Shown here piece by piece: positions 25,212 through 33,497 of a stretch of 64,000 nucleotides of DNA. The position numbers and the translations under genes were made by a program. The stretch lies in contig CAWFXC010000001.1 in assembly GCA_963819735.1 (NCBI GenBank), positions 868,001-932,000 of the forward strand. Reading direction: 5' to 3'. Below the pieces are notes generated by a model. The model was given only the letters and a program-made list of their open reading frames with translations, was not told where the DNA came from and searched no databases. Position 1 is the stretch's first letter, and every line of letters begins with the position of its first letter. The DNA comes from CAWFXC01 sp963819735 (GTDB lineage Bacteria; Actinomycetota; Acidimicrobiia; IMCC26256; DASPTH01).

Positions 25212-28152
25212 TGCCCAGGTAGGCCGCGGCCAGCTGCTCGGCGTTGGCCTCTTCGCGCGCACCGGCCCACACCACACGTCCGAGCTCCATGAACACCAGC
25301 TCGTCGGCCAGGCTCATCACCTCATGGGCCTTCTCGGCCACGAGCAACACCGCCGAACCGCGATCGCGCAGCTCGCGCAGTGCGTCGAGCACCGCGACGG
25401 ACGCGAGCGGCGACAGCCCGAGCGTGGGCTCGTCGGCGATGAACATCGGCGGCGGGTTGGCCAGCGCCGGGGCCAGGCTGAGCATCTGCTGCTCGCCGCC
25501 GGAGAGCAGACCGGCGACCTGACCGAGGCGTTGCTCGAGCACCGGGAACCGCTCGGTGGCCCGGGCGCGGTCGGCGGGATCGCGCAGCAGGACCTTGAGG
25601 TTCTCCTCCACCGTGAGGCCGGGGAAGATGCCCCGCGCCTCGGGGATCAGCAGCATCCCGGCGCGCGCCCGGTCGACCGCGGTCTTCGGCGTCATGTCGG
25701 TGCCCTGGAGCACGATGCGACCCGACGTCGGGTCGACCAGACCGGCGGCGACGCCGCACAGGGTCGACTTGCCGGCGCCGTTGGCGCCGAGCAGCGCCAC
25801 CACCTGCCCGGGTTGCACCGCGATCGACACCCCGTGGAGTACCTCGACCTCGCCGTAGCCGGCCACGATGTCGTCGAGCCAGAGCGTGGCGCCGTCGCCG
25901 ACCACCACCGGCAGCGGTTCGTCGGCCGACGTGAGACCCACCTCGCGGGCGAGCGATCCGGCGGCCTCGTCGGCGCGGACCTCGGCCTCGGCCTTCACCA
26001 GGTCACCGGACAACGCGTCGGCTGCTGCTGTGGCGTCGCCGTGCAGGTCGGCCTCGGCCGCGACCACGTTCTCCTTGCGCTCCTTGGCCCGTCGCTTCTC
26101 GAGCTTCTTGTGCCCGATGATGGCGAGGAGGCCGTCGGGGTTCTGCGCCAGGTTGATGGCTCCGAGCCCGAACAGCATGGTGGCGAAGTACGGCGAGGTG
26201 ACCAGGCCCGCCGCGCCGCCGGAGAGGAAGTCGGTCCCGATCCAGTTGAAGACGAGTTGCGACACGCCGCCGAACGCGAGCCCGGCCAGCAAGGCGCCAC
26301 CCGGGCGACGGATACCGAACGTGACCGCCACCGCGATCCACACCAGACCGATGATCGGCGGCGCGCTCAGGCTCGTGACACCGCCGTCGTTCATCGCGAG
26401 CAGCGCACCGCCGAGACCGGCGATCCCCGCGGCGAGGGCGAAGATCATGATCTGGGGCCGGGCGGGCTTGATGCCCGACGCGCGCGCCGCGACCTCACTG
26501 CTGCGTACCGCCAGCATCTGACGGCCCGACGGCGAGCGCATCAACGCGTGGATCATCAGCGTGCCCAGGCCGAAGATGATCAGGCACAGCATGAAGCGTT
26601 GTTCCGATTGCGCGAAGTCGTAGTGCGGGAGCAACGGCAGATCGAGGGTCGCGGAACGGATGATCCAACCGTTGGACCCGTGCGAGATCGACTCCTGCTG
26701 GAAGAACACGAGGTCGGCGGTGAACGCCACCGCGAACGTGCCCAACGCCAGCGCGACCGCGCCCAACTTGCGGATGGGCAAGGCGACGAGCGCACCCACG
26801 CCGAACGCGGTGATGGCACCGATCACCGCCGCCCACAACCAGTTGAGCTGCCCATGGTTCGCGATCAAGGGGATGTTGACCCCCCAGTCGCGGTTGAGCG
26901 CCCAGCCGGCGGCGAATCCTCCGGTGATCACGAACGTGGCCTGGGAGAGACTGACCATGCCGCCGAGGCCCGTGACCACCACGAACGACAGGAAGATGAT
27001 CGCGAACACCATGCCCTTGGCGATGATGCCCTGCTCGTAGGCGTCGGCCTGCAGCGCCCCCACGTTGATCCACTGCAGGGTGAACGCCACCAGGGCCAAC
27101 GTCGCCACCGCCCACGGCACCCGGCGGCGCCACGCGGGCAGGCCGGCGCGGTGGTCGGGGGGCGGCTTCTCGTCGGCCACCGTGCCGCCGGCGCGGCTGC
27201 GGTCGCGCCCGGCGATGAACAGGATCAGGATCGTGAGGATGAACGGGATCGAGGCACGGAAGCCGTCGAGGTTCTTCAGGAATCCGGGGAGGAAGTCGTC
27301 GCCGTAGCCCGCGACCAGGTTCTGCAGGACCCCGAGCATCAGGCCACCGGCAAACGCGATCGGGATCGACCGCAGCCCGCTCAACGCGACCGCGGCCAGC
27401 GATCCGAACACGACGAGCGTGAAGATGTTGGAGTCGAGCGGGAACAACGGGCCGATGAGCGCGCCCCCGAGACCGGCGAGGAGCATCGTCATCACCCACG
27501 CCACCGCCGACGCCCGGGCCGTGCTCACGCCCCGCAGGGTCGCGAGCGTCTCGCGGTCGACGCTCGCCCGCATCTCCAGACCGACGCGCGTCTTACGGAT
27601 GACGAACCAGAGGCCGAAGGCCGCGATCGCGGCGACGACGAACACCGCCAACTGGTCGCTGTTCAGGTTCACGTTCGGCAGACCGGCCCACCCGAGCCGG
27701 AACACGTGAGGGGGTGTCGGGCCGATACCGGGCACGGTGCCGCCCGCCGCCGCGATCTGTGACACCAGCGGCAAATTGGTGTTGAAGACGCCGTTGCCGA
27801 CCGCCTCCACCAACCACTGCGCGATCGCCGGCAACGCGACCAGCAGGCCGATGGTGCCGATGATGCGGGCGTAGATCGGCGCCTTGGCCAGGCTGCGCAG
27901 CAGCACCTTGTCCAGCAACAGCCCGAGGAGCGGGGCGAAGATGAAGACGGAGATGATGAGTGCGGGCACGATCGGCATGTTCTGGCCGACGTGCAACTGG
28001 TAATAGAAGTACGCGCAGGTGAACGCGACGGCCCCGTGGGAGAAGTTGAAGATCCCCGACGTCTGGTACGTGAGCACGATCCCCGACGCCATGATCGAGT
28101 AGATGGCGCCGGTCACCAGACCGGAGAGCACGAGGTTCAGGAACTGGTTCAC
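25201..28152 (-). CDS. LivH-LivM-LivF fusion: ABC transporter with two permeases and one ATPase in one chain
   Basis: A 983-residue protein of the branched-chain amino acid (HAAT) ABC transporter type. Residues ~1-320 are a LivH-like permease (SGIFNFSHGAVAFT near 32). Residues ~340-680 are a LivM-like permease (GGMVSLSQATFVITGGFAAG). A charged Ala/Glu-rich linker covers ~690-760. Residues ~765-983 are a LivF-like ATPase with Walker A GANGAGKST, signature LLSGGEQQML and Walker B MFIADEP. No LivG-like second ATPase is in the window, so two LivF domains in a dimer or a distant LivG would be needed. The binding-protein gene lies upstream behind a strong hairpin. The cargo is probably the organic acid degraded by the surrounding enzymes. 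Confidence 0.92.
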   Translation of the reverse strand: MNQFLNLVLSGLVTGAIYSIMASGIVLTYQTSGIFNFSHGAVAFTCAYFYYQLHVGQNMPIVPALIISVFIFAPLLGLLLDKVLLRSLAKAPIYARIIGTIGLLVALPAIAQWLVEAVGNGVFNTNLPLVSQIAAAGGTVPGIGPTPPHVFRLGWAGLPNVNLNSDQLAVFVVAAIAAFGLWFVIRKTRVGLEMRASVDRETLATLRGVSTARASAVAWVMTMLLAGLGGALIGPLFPLDSNIFTLVVFGSLAAVALSGLRSIPIAFAGGLMLGVLQNLVAGYGDDFLPGFLKNLDGFRASIPFILTILILFIAGRDRSRAGGTVADEKPPPDHRAGLPAWRRRVPWAVATLALVAFTLQWINVGALQADAYEQGIIAKGMVFAIIFLSFVVVTGLGGMVSLSQATFVITGGFAAGWALNRDWGVNIPLIANHGQLNWLWAAVIGAITAFGVGALVALPIRKLGAVALALGTFAVAFTADLVFFQQESISHGSNGWIIRSATLDLPLLPHYDFAQSEQRFMLCLIIFGLGTLMIHALMRSPSGRQMLAVRSSEVAARASGIKPARPQIMIFALAAGIAGLGGALLAMNDGGVTSLSAPPIIGLVWIAVAVTFGIRRPGGALLAGLAFGGVSQLVFNWIGTDFLSGGAAGLVTSPYFATMLFGLGAINLAQNPDGLLAIIGHKKLEKRRAKERKENVVAAEADLHGDATAAADALSGDLVKAEAEVRADEAAGSLAREVGLTSADEPLPVVVGDGATLWLDDIVAGYGEVEVLHGVSIAVQPGQVVALLGANGAGKSTLCGVAAGLVDPTSGRIVLQGTDMTPKTAVDRARAGMLLIPEARGIFPGLTVEENLKVLLRDPADRARATERFPVLEQRLGQVAGLLSGGEQQMLSLAPALANPPPMFIADEPTLGLSPLASVAVLDALRELRDRGSAVLLVAEKAHEVMSLADELVFMELGRVVWAGAREEANAEQLAAAYLGITS

Positions 28153-28190
28153 TCTGGTCCGGCCCCCCTGCTTGGGACGAGTGGTCTACC

Positions 28191-28227
28191 GACGGAGCCG
28201 GAAGGCAGTATGCCCTCCGGCTCCGTC
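28191..28227 (-). terminator. Strong hairpin between binding-protein gene and transporter gene
   Basis: GACGGAGCCGGA (28191-28202) and TCCGGCTCCGTC (28216-28227) pair perfectly over 12 bp, and inner GGCA/TGCC extend the stem around a GTA loop. Being downstream of the binding-protein gene and upstream of the membrane/ATPase gene, it probably attenuates read-through so that more binding protein than transporter is made. Confidence 0.7.
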
Positions 28228-28263
28228 CAGTGCTCGTGAGGGATCACGCGGATCCCGATGGTG

Positions 28264-29550
28264 CTACGGCGTAGGCGCCGGGATGGTCTTCTTGGGCTTG
28301 GCGCTGCTGGTGTTGTCGAACACGTACGTCGGGTAGCAGGCGTACGGCACGACCACCTCGAACGCGGTCCCGTTGCTCTTGGCCAGCTGCGCGCACGAGG
28401 TGCCGAGCGTGTAGGCCGCCGGGTACTGGGTCGGCCCGATCACGTTCTTGATCTCGTACTTCATCTTCGACGCCGCCTTCTGGATCGACTGCGACGTGGG
28501 GTTCTTGCCCGCAGCCTTCAGCGCGGTGATGAACTCATCGGCCGCGAAGTATCCGGCCAACGTGCCCAGGCTGAGCGCGGCAGTCGGGTCCTGCTTGTGG
28601 ATCGAGTCGACGACCTTCTGCATCGCCGGGTTGGTCGGCGCCGCCTCGGGCGTGGCCCACTGCGTGTAGACCTCGAGCGTGTCGGCCGCCTTCACGATGC
28701 GCGGGTCGTAGGTGGTGGGGTTCACGATGATGCCGGTGAAGCCCGCCTGGCGCAGCCCCTTCGAGATGCCCTGCACGTCGTTGAACGACACGACGAGGTA
28801 CGCGATGTCGGGAGCCTTGCCACCGTTCGACGTCATGATCGCCTGCACATAGGGCGTGTAGTCGGTGGTGGGCGTGGTGAGCGACAACGCACCCTTGGCG
28901 TAGCTGACGGTGTAGCCGGACGCCTTGAACGTCTTGGCGGCCTGGTTCACACCGCTCGACGACGACGCGTCACTGCTCCCGATGATCGCCACCGTGGTGC
29001 CCTTCGGGGCGGTGGTGCTCCCTGCGTCCTTCAGCTGCTTGGTGAGCATGCCGGGCAAGGATGCCGATCCGGGTGCGGTCTTCGGGTACGGGGCGACCAG
29101 CGAGCCCGAGATGCCGAAGTAGTACGGGTTGTCCCAACCGAGCGGCGAGATGTTCCACGCGAAGGTGGGGATCTTCTGCTGGGTGAGGAACTGCGTGGGC
29201 GGCACCGAGGTGAGCGCGGGCACGATCACCGCGACGCCCTCCTGCTGCACGAGACGCTGGCCCTCGGCCAGCGACGCCGCGGTGTTGCCCTGCGCGTAGG
29301 TTTGGCCGTCGACGTAGGTGATCTTGCGACCGTTCACCCCGCCCGCCGCGTTCTGGTCGGCGAACCGGGCCTTGGCGCCCACGTCGGAGCCGGCGAACTG
29401 GGTCTCGATCAGCCCACCGACCTTGATCTCGGTGCTCGAGATCCCGGTCTGTGATGCCGTCCGGGCGCCGGCTGCGCCTCCGGACAGCGCGAGCGCCGGA
29501 ACGGCGACCGCGAACGTGGCCAGGAAGGCCAGGAATCTGCGCTTGCTCAT
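28264..29550 (-). CDS. Branched-chain-amino-acid-type substrate-binding protein
   Basis: A 428-residue periplasmic-binding protein of type I fold (Leu/Ile/Val-binding family). The signal peptide is MSKRRFLAFLATFAVAVPAL, followed by a small-residue region to about residue 30. No lipobox cysteine is seen, so it would be released or held otherwise. The mature start is TGISSTEIKVGGLIETQFAG, then VNGRKITYVDGQ and GWDNPYYFGISGSL. ATG 29550 has a GAGGGGG ribosome site; the ORF upstream of it is not coding. It delivers ligand to the LivH-LivM-LivF fusion. The ligand of this family ranges from amino acids to aromatic or aliphatic acids and amides. Copy F of the 15-bp element lies 245 bp upstream. Confidence 0.9.
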   Translation of the reverse strand: MSKRRFLAFLATFAVAVPALALSGGAAGARTASQTGISSTEIKVGGLIETQFAGSDVGAKARFADQNAAGGVNGRKITYVDGQTYAQGNTAASLAEGQRLVQQEGVAVIVPALTSVPPTQFLTQQKIPTFAWNISPLGWDNPYYFGISGSLVAPYPKTAPGSASLPGMLTKQLKDAGSTTAPKGTTVAIIGSSDASSSSGVNQAAKTFKASGYTVSYAKGALSLTTPTTDYTPYVQAIMTSNGGKAPDIAYLVVSFNDVQGISKGLRQAGFTGIIVNPTTYDPRIVKAADTLEVYTQWATPEAAPTNPAMQKVVDSIHKQDPTAALSLGTLAGYFAADEFITALKAAGKNPTSQSIQKAASKMKYEIKNVIGPTQYPAAYTLGTSCAQLAKSNGTAFEVVVPYACYPTYVFDNTSSAKPKKTIPAPTP

Positions 29551-29842
29551 GGACGATTTCCCCCTCGTTACTTGGACAACAACTTGTGTCGGGAAGGTGT
29601 AGTCGCCGCGAAGCGCCGCGCGAGCGTGGGCAGCCACACAGCGCGCGGCGGACCGCGACACGGCAACGACGTGCTCCCCTCGAAATTCCCCCCGTGCGTC
29701 CCCCTGTTATTTCCCTGCTTCGCGTGCTCGCCCGGACCGCGGTGCCGGGCACCGGGCTCGGTACGGGAGAGCGATCAGGGGAAGCTAGCGCAATCGGATG
29801 ATGTATACAAGATGCTCGGCCAGTTCGTCAGATTCGTCGGGA
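29551..29842. other. 292-bp intergenic region upstream of the transporter
   Basis: No convincing gene lies between the start of the binding-protein gene and the stop of the SDR at 29843. The region is less GC-rich than its neighbours in places (CTAGCG, ATGATGTATACAAGATG). It carries copy F of the 15-bp element near its right end and presumably the promoter of the transport genes. Confidence 0.5.
29795..29809. promoter_or_regulatory. Copy F of the 15-bp element
   Basis: CGGATGATGTATACA matches YGNATA-N3-TATNCR with one deviation. It is the only copy far (245 bp) from the start codon it would control, the binding-protein gene at 29550. It also sits 34 bp after the 3' end of the SDR. Confidence 0.5.
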
Positions 29843-30613
29843 TCAGTGCGGCACCAGACCGCCGTCGGCCAGCACGACCTGTCCGGTCACGAAGCTCCCG
29901 GCGTCGGACGCCAGGAACAGCGCCGGCCCGATCATCTCGTCGGGGTGCGCGGCGCGGGCCATCGGGCTCGCGGCAGCCATGCGGGCCTGGGCCTCGGGCG
30001 TGTTGTTCCGCACCATGTCGGTGTCGACGGTGCCCGGCGCGAGCGCGTTCACGCGGATGCCGAGCGGGGCCCACTGGCTCGCCATGGCCCGGGTGAACGC
30101 CATCAACGCCGCCTTGGCCCCCGAGTACATCGCCACGCCGGGCGACGCCAGGAACGCACCGGCCGAGATCACGTTCACGACCGCCGCGCACGGGCTGGCA
30201 GTGAGGTGCGGCAGCGCGTCCTGCACCAGGAACACCGGGCCGCGGAGGTTCACGTCGTACGACTTGCTCCACGCGTCGGTCGTGAACTCCCCGAGCGGGA
30301 TCGCCAGGCTGGTGGCGGCGTTGTTGATCACGAGGTCGAGCCGGCCGAAGCGCTCCACTGTCGCGTCGACCAGCGCGGAAAGCGCGTCGAGGTCGCCCAT
30401 GTGCGTGGGCACGCCGAGCGCCTCCCCTCCCATCGCGACGAGGTGCGCCTCCATCTCGGCGCACGCGTCGGCCTTACGGCTGGCGACGACCACCTTGGCT
30501 CCCGCGGACACGAAGCCCTCGGCGATGGACCGGCCGATCCCGCGGGTACCGCCGGTGACGATGGCCACGCGATCGGTGAGGTCGAACAACTTCGAGAGCT
30601 GGTCCCGGTTCAC
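29843..30613 (-). CDS. Short-chain dehydrogenase/reductase (SDR)
   Basis: A 256-residue classical SDR with VTGGTRGIGRSIAEGF near residue 20, ASRKADACAEMEA after beta-2 (the Arg suggests NADP), NNAATSLAIPLGEF near 94 and the catalytic YSGAK near 165. The C-terminus FVTGQVVLADGGLVPH is typical of FabG-like members. ATG 30613 is chosen because it gives the usual ~15-residue lead before the Rossmann fold. It lies upstream of the transporter genes on the same strand and is divergent from another SDR at 30728. I see no copy of the 15-bp element in the 114-bp divergent gap. Confidence 0.9.
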   Translation of the reverse strand: MNRDQLSKLFDLTDRVAIVTGGTRGIGRSIAEGFVSAGAKVVVASRKADACAEMEAHLVAMGGEALGVPTHMGDLDALSALVDATVERFGRLDLVINNAATSLAIPLGEFTTDAWSKSYDVNLRGPVFLVQDALPHLTASPCAAVVNVISAGAFLASPGVAMYSGAKAALMAFTRAMASQWAPLGIRVNALAPGTVDTDMVRNNTPEAQARMAAASPMARAAHPDEMIGPALFLASDAGSFVTGQVVLADGGLVPH

Positions 30614-30727
30614 GGACGCTCGCTTTCTGTGGGTGATGCGTGCTCATGTGATAGTGCACACCGGGTTTCGCGCGCCTGACGGACAGGCGGGCATCAGGCA
30701 CTGCGATGCGTTGCGAAAGGGGTCACC

Positions 30728-31660
30728 ATGGGGGAATTGCGGTTCGACGGTAAGGCGGCGATCGTCACCGGCAGCGGCCGCGGCCTCGGCCGCGGGTACG
30801 CGCGACTCCTGGCGGCCCGGGGCTGCCGCGTCCTGGTGAACGATCCGGGCGTCGCCACGAGCGGGCGGGCGCAGGACGAAGCTGCCGCCGACGTGGTCGC
30901 GGCCGAGATCACCGCCGCCGGCGGTGACGCGATCGCCGATCGCCACAGCGTGCTCGACGGCGCCGACGCCATCGTCGCCCACGCGATGGACGAGTTCGGC
31001 CGCGTCGACATCGTGGTCAACAACGCGGGGATCTCCGGCGGCGGCGCGTTCGACGAGATGCCGACGGAGGACTTCGACCGCATCTTCAGCACCCACTTCG
31101 GCGGTGCGGTGGCGGTGAGCCGGGCCGCGTGGCCCCACCTCAAGGCGTCCGGGAACGGCCGCGTGGTCAACATGTCGTCGGCGTCGGTGTTCGGCACGCC
31201 GTTCACCAGCCCGTACGTCACCGGGAAGGCGGGGATCTTCGGGCTCACCCGCGCGCTGGCGGCGGAGGGCGCGTTCTCCGGCATCAACGTCAACGCGGTG
31301 ATGCCGGCGGCCTACACGCGCATGACCGCGCAGCTGCCTGACGATGTCTTCCGGACGTTCCTCGAGACATACTTCCCGCCCGACAAGGTTGCACCGTTCG
31401 TGGTGTTCCTCGCGCACGAGAGCACGACCATCACCGGCGAGACGTTCTCCGTCGGCGCCGATCGCGCCGCGCGCGTCTTCCTGGCCGAATGCCGGGGCGT
31501 GGTCGGCGACGGTTCTCCCGAAGCGTTCGTCGATCGCGTCGACGACCTGATGAGTCTCGACGGCTGGGGGCTGCCGGCCGACATGATGGACGAGGTGCGC
31601 TACTCCGCCGAGCAGCTCGGTCCCGAGGTCGTCGCCGCGTACGCGAAGGTGGCGCGTTGA
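30728..31660 (+). CDS. SDR family oxidoreductase, 3-hydroxyacyl-CoA dehydrogenase-like
   Basis: A 310-residue SDR with VTGSGRGLGRGYARLLAARG, then VNDPGVATSGRAQDEAAADV, the layout of the SDR domain of multifunctional beta-oxidation enzymes of the HSD17B4 type. It has NNAGISGGGAFDEM near 98, the catalytic YVTGK near 158, and a C-terminal extension of about 70 residues. A role in oxidising a 3-hydroxyacyl-CoA fits the island but is inferred. ATG 30728 has AAAGGGG upstream. Its stop overlaps the TTG start of the HAD hydrolase (TTGA). Confidence 0.87.
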   Translation: MGELRFDGKAAIVTGSGRGLGRGYARLLAARGCRVLVNDPGVATSGRAQDEAAADVVAAEITAAGGDAIADRHSVLDGADAIVAHAMDEFGRVDIVVNNAGISGGGAFDEMPTEDFDRIFSTHFGGAVAVSRAAWPHLKASGNGRVVNMSSASVFGTPFTSPYVTGKAGIFGLTRALAAEGAFSGINVNAVMPAAYTRMTAQLPDDVFRTFLETYFPPDKVAPFVVFLAHESTTITGETFSVGADRAARVFLAECRGVVGDGSPEAFVDRVDDLMSLDGWGLPADMMDEVRYSAEQLGPEVVAAYAKVAR

Positions 31661-32292
31661 CCGTCGAGGCCGTGCTGTGGGACTACGGCGGTGTGTTCAC
31701 GCCGTCGCCGTTCGCGGCCGCGCAGATCTACGCCCGCGCGCAGGGCGCCGACCCCGACGTGATGGTGCGGATCGTGTTCGGTCCGTACGACACCGACACC
31801 GACCATGCCTGGCACCGCCTCGAGCGGGGCGAGCTCTCCTTCGTCGACGCGCTCGGCCTGATCTCGGCTGAAGCCGCCACCGCCGGCGTGCGCTTCGACA
31901 GCGGCGAGTTGTTCAGCACCATGGCCGGTGACGACGTCGACCGCAGCGTGGTGATCGACGCGGTGCGGGCAGTGCGCGCCCGCGGTATCCGCACCGCGAT
32001 CGTCACCAACAACATTCGCGAGTACGGCGACGCCTGGCGGGCGCGGCTCGCGATCGACGAGCTCTTCGATCTGGTCGTCGATTCGTGTGAGGAAGGCGTC
32101 CGCAAACCCGATCCCGCGATCTTCCGCACCGCGCTCGAGCGCCTCGCGGTCGACGATCCGGCGCGGGCGGTGTTCCTCGACGATTTCGAGGGCAACGTGC
32201 TCGCGGCCCGTGCGCTCGGCATGCAGGCGATCCTCGTGGGGCCCGACCCGCGCCCCGCGCTCGTGGAATTGGCGGCCCGGCTCGAGGGTTAA
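31657..32292 (+). CDS. HAD-superfamily hydrolase
   Basis: A 211-residue haloacid dehalogenase-like phosphatase. The start TTG 31657 overlaps the preceding TGA by 4 bp, typical of coupling, and GAAGGTGG lies upstream. Motif I appears as LWDYGGVFTPS (the usual DxD is D-Y-G, so the second Asp is replaced by Gly, as in the acyl-CoA dehydrogenase-associated and epoxide-hydrolase N-domain HAD groups). Motif II is IVTNN near 110, motif III Lys is in EEGVRKPDPAIF near 145 and motif IV is VFLDDFEGNV near 170. It is most like the small HAD proteins found beside acyl-CoA metabolism genes. The substrate is unknown. Confidence 0.82.
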   Translation: MTVEAVLWDYGGVFTPSPFAAAQIYARAQGADPDVMVRIVFGPYDTDTDHAWHRLERGELSFVDALGLISAEAATAGVRFDSGELFSTMAGDDVDRSVVIDAVRAVRARGIRTAIVTNNIREYGDAWRARLAIDELFDLVVDSCEEGVRKPDPAIFRTALERLAVDDPARAVFLDDFEGNVLAARALGMQAILVGPDPRPALVELAARLEG

Positions 32293-32435
32293 GAACTGGC
32301 CAAGAATCGGCGGGCTGCGGCTGAAAGAGCCGGCGAGCCGACTACGCTCAAAGTCCTGCTCGGCAATCGTCGGGCGGTCGGATCGGCACTGCTCAGGACC
32401 TCGGCGGTGTGTGGAAGAGCCACACCGAGGGTCTC

Positions 32436-33443
32436 ATGCAGCTGGACATCGCATCCGTTGACCGCCCGCAGGGCGAGGACAACCTCGTCGCGCCCGAAAC
32501 CCGGGAGGCACCGCCGTCCGCGAGTGGGTGGCGATTCGCCGTCCAACAGGCGATCACTGCGGTGATCGTGTTCGGCCCACTCGTCGCGTTCTGCGTGATC
32601 GTCCCCGGCCTCTTCGGCGAGGGGCTCTCGGTGCCGATCCTCCTCCTCGCCGCCGCGTTCTACTTCGTCATCGGCCACGGCGTGACCATCGGGTTCCACC
32701 GGCTGTTCACGCACCGGAGCTTCGAGGCCCGTCGACCGCTCAAGATCACGCTCGCGGTGCTGGGCTCGATGTCGTTCCAGGGATCGATCATCGGGTGGGT
32801 GGCCGATCACCGCCGCCACCACATGTACTCCGACAAGCCGGGCGACCCGCACTCGCCGAAGTGGAACGGTTCGCACGCGCTGAGCCGGATCGGCGGCCTG
32901 TGGCACTCGCACGTCGGCTGGTTCTTCCGGCACGAGCCGGTCTCCCACCAGCAATTCGCGCCCGATCTCCTCGCCGATCGCGACCTGGTCGTGATCGACC
33001 GACTGTTCGTGCCCTTCTGCATCGCGACGCTCGCGCTGCCGTTCGCGATCGGGTACGCACTGACCGGGCGGCTCGCGGTCGGGCTCGCGGCGTTCCTCTG
33101 GGCAGGCGTGCTCCGGGTGGGCCTTCTGCACCAGGTCACGTGGTCGACGAACTCGATCTGCCACACCTTCGGCAAACGGCCGTTCCGCACCACCGACGCC
33201 AGCACCAACTTCGCACCTTTGGCCGTGCTCTCGATGGGCGAGGCCTGGCACAACGGGCACCACGCGTTCCCGGCATCGGCCCGCCACGGCGTCGACCGGG
33301 GTCAGATCGACAGCTCGGCCTTCCTGATCCGCGCGTTCGAGCATCTGGGTTGGGCATCGCGGGTGCGGTGGCCCGACACCGACCGCCTGGCGTCACGCCG
33401 AATCGGTCACTCGGGCAGAGACGGGGCCGGCGTCTCGAAATGA
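32436..33443 (+). CDS. Acyl-CoA / acyl-lipid fatty acid desaturase
   Basis: A 335-residue integral-membrane di-iron desaturase. Histidine boxes are HRLFTH near residue 86, HRRHH near 126 and HNGHH near 271, with two hydrophobic pairs before and between them. The enzyme would insert a cis double bond into a saturated acyl chain, using electrons from a ferredoxin or rubredoxin-type carrier. ATG 32436 has GAGGG just upstream and is preferred to the GTG at 32409. A small hairpin (GTGTGG/CCACAC, about 32409-32426) lies directly before the ribosome site and could influence translation. It has no obvious operon partner. Confidence 0.9.
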   Translation: MQLDIASVDRPQGEDNLVAPETREAPPSASGWRFAVQQAITAVIVFGPLVAFCVIVPGLFGEGLSVPILLLAAAFYFVIGHGVTIGFHRLFTHRSFEARRPLKITLAVLGSMSFQGSIIGWVADHRRHHMYSDKPGDPHSPKWNGSHALSRIGGLWHSHVGWFFRHEPVSHQQFAPDLLADRDLVVIDRLFVPFCIATLALPFAIGYALTGRLAVGLAAFLWAGVLRVGLLHQVTWSTNSICHTFGKRPFRTTDASTNFAPLAVLSMGEAWHNGHHAFPASARHGVDRGQIDSSAFLIRAFEHLGWASRVRWPDTDRLASRRIGHSGRDGAGVSK

Positions 33444-33497
33444 TCGTCGGGAATCTCGGGTCTCCGGGTCTGCGTTGGTCGGGCCGGGACTGAACCG

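Noticed and set aside
25324..27762. 812-residue plus-strand ORF opposite the transporter fusion
   Set aside because: It is rich in Arg, His, Asp and Gly with no motif, and is the antisense shadow of a well-supported gene. Such shadows are expected at this GC content.
30614..30727. Seventh copy of the 15-bp element between the divergent SDR genes
   Set aside because: GTGATAGTGCACACC is AT-richer than its surroundings but does not fit YGNATA-N3-TATNCR.
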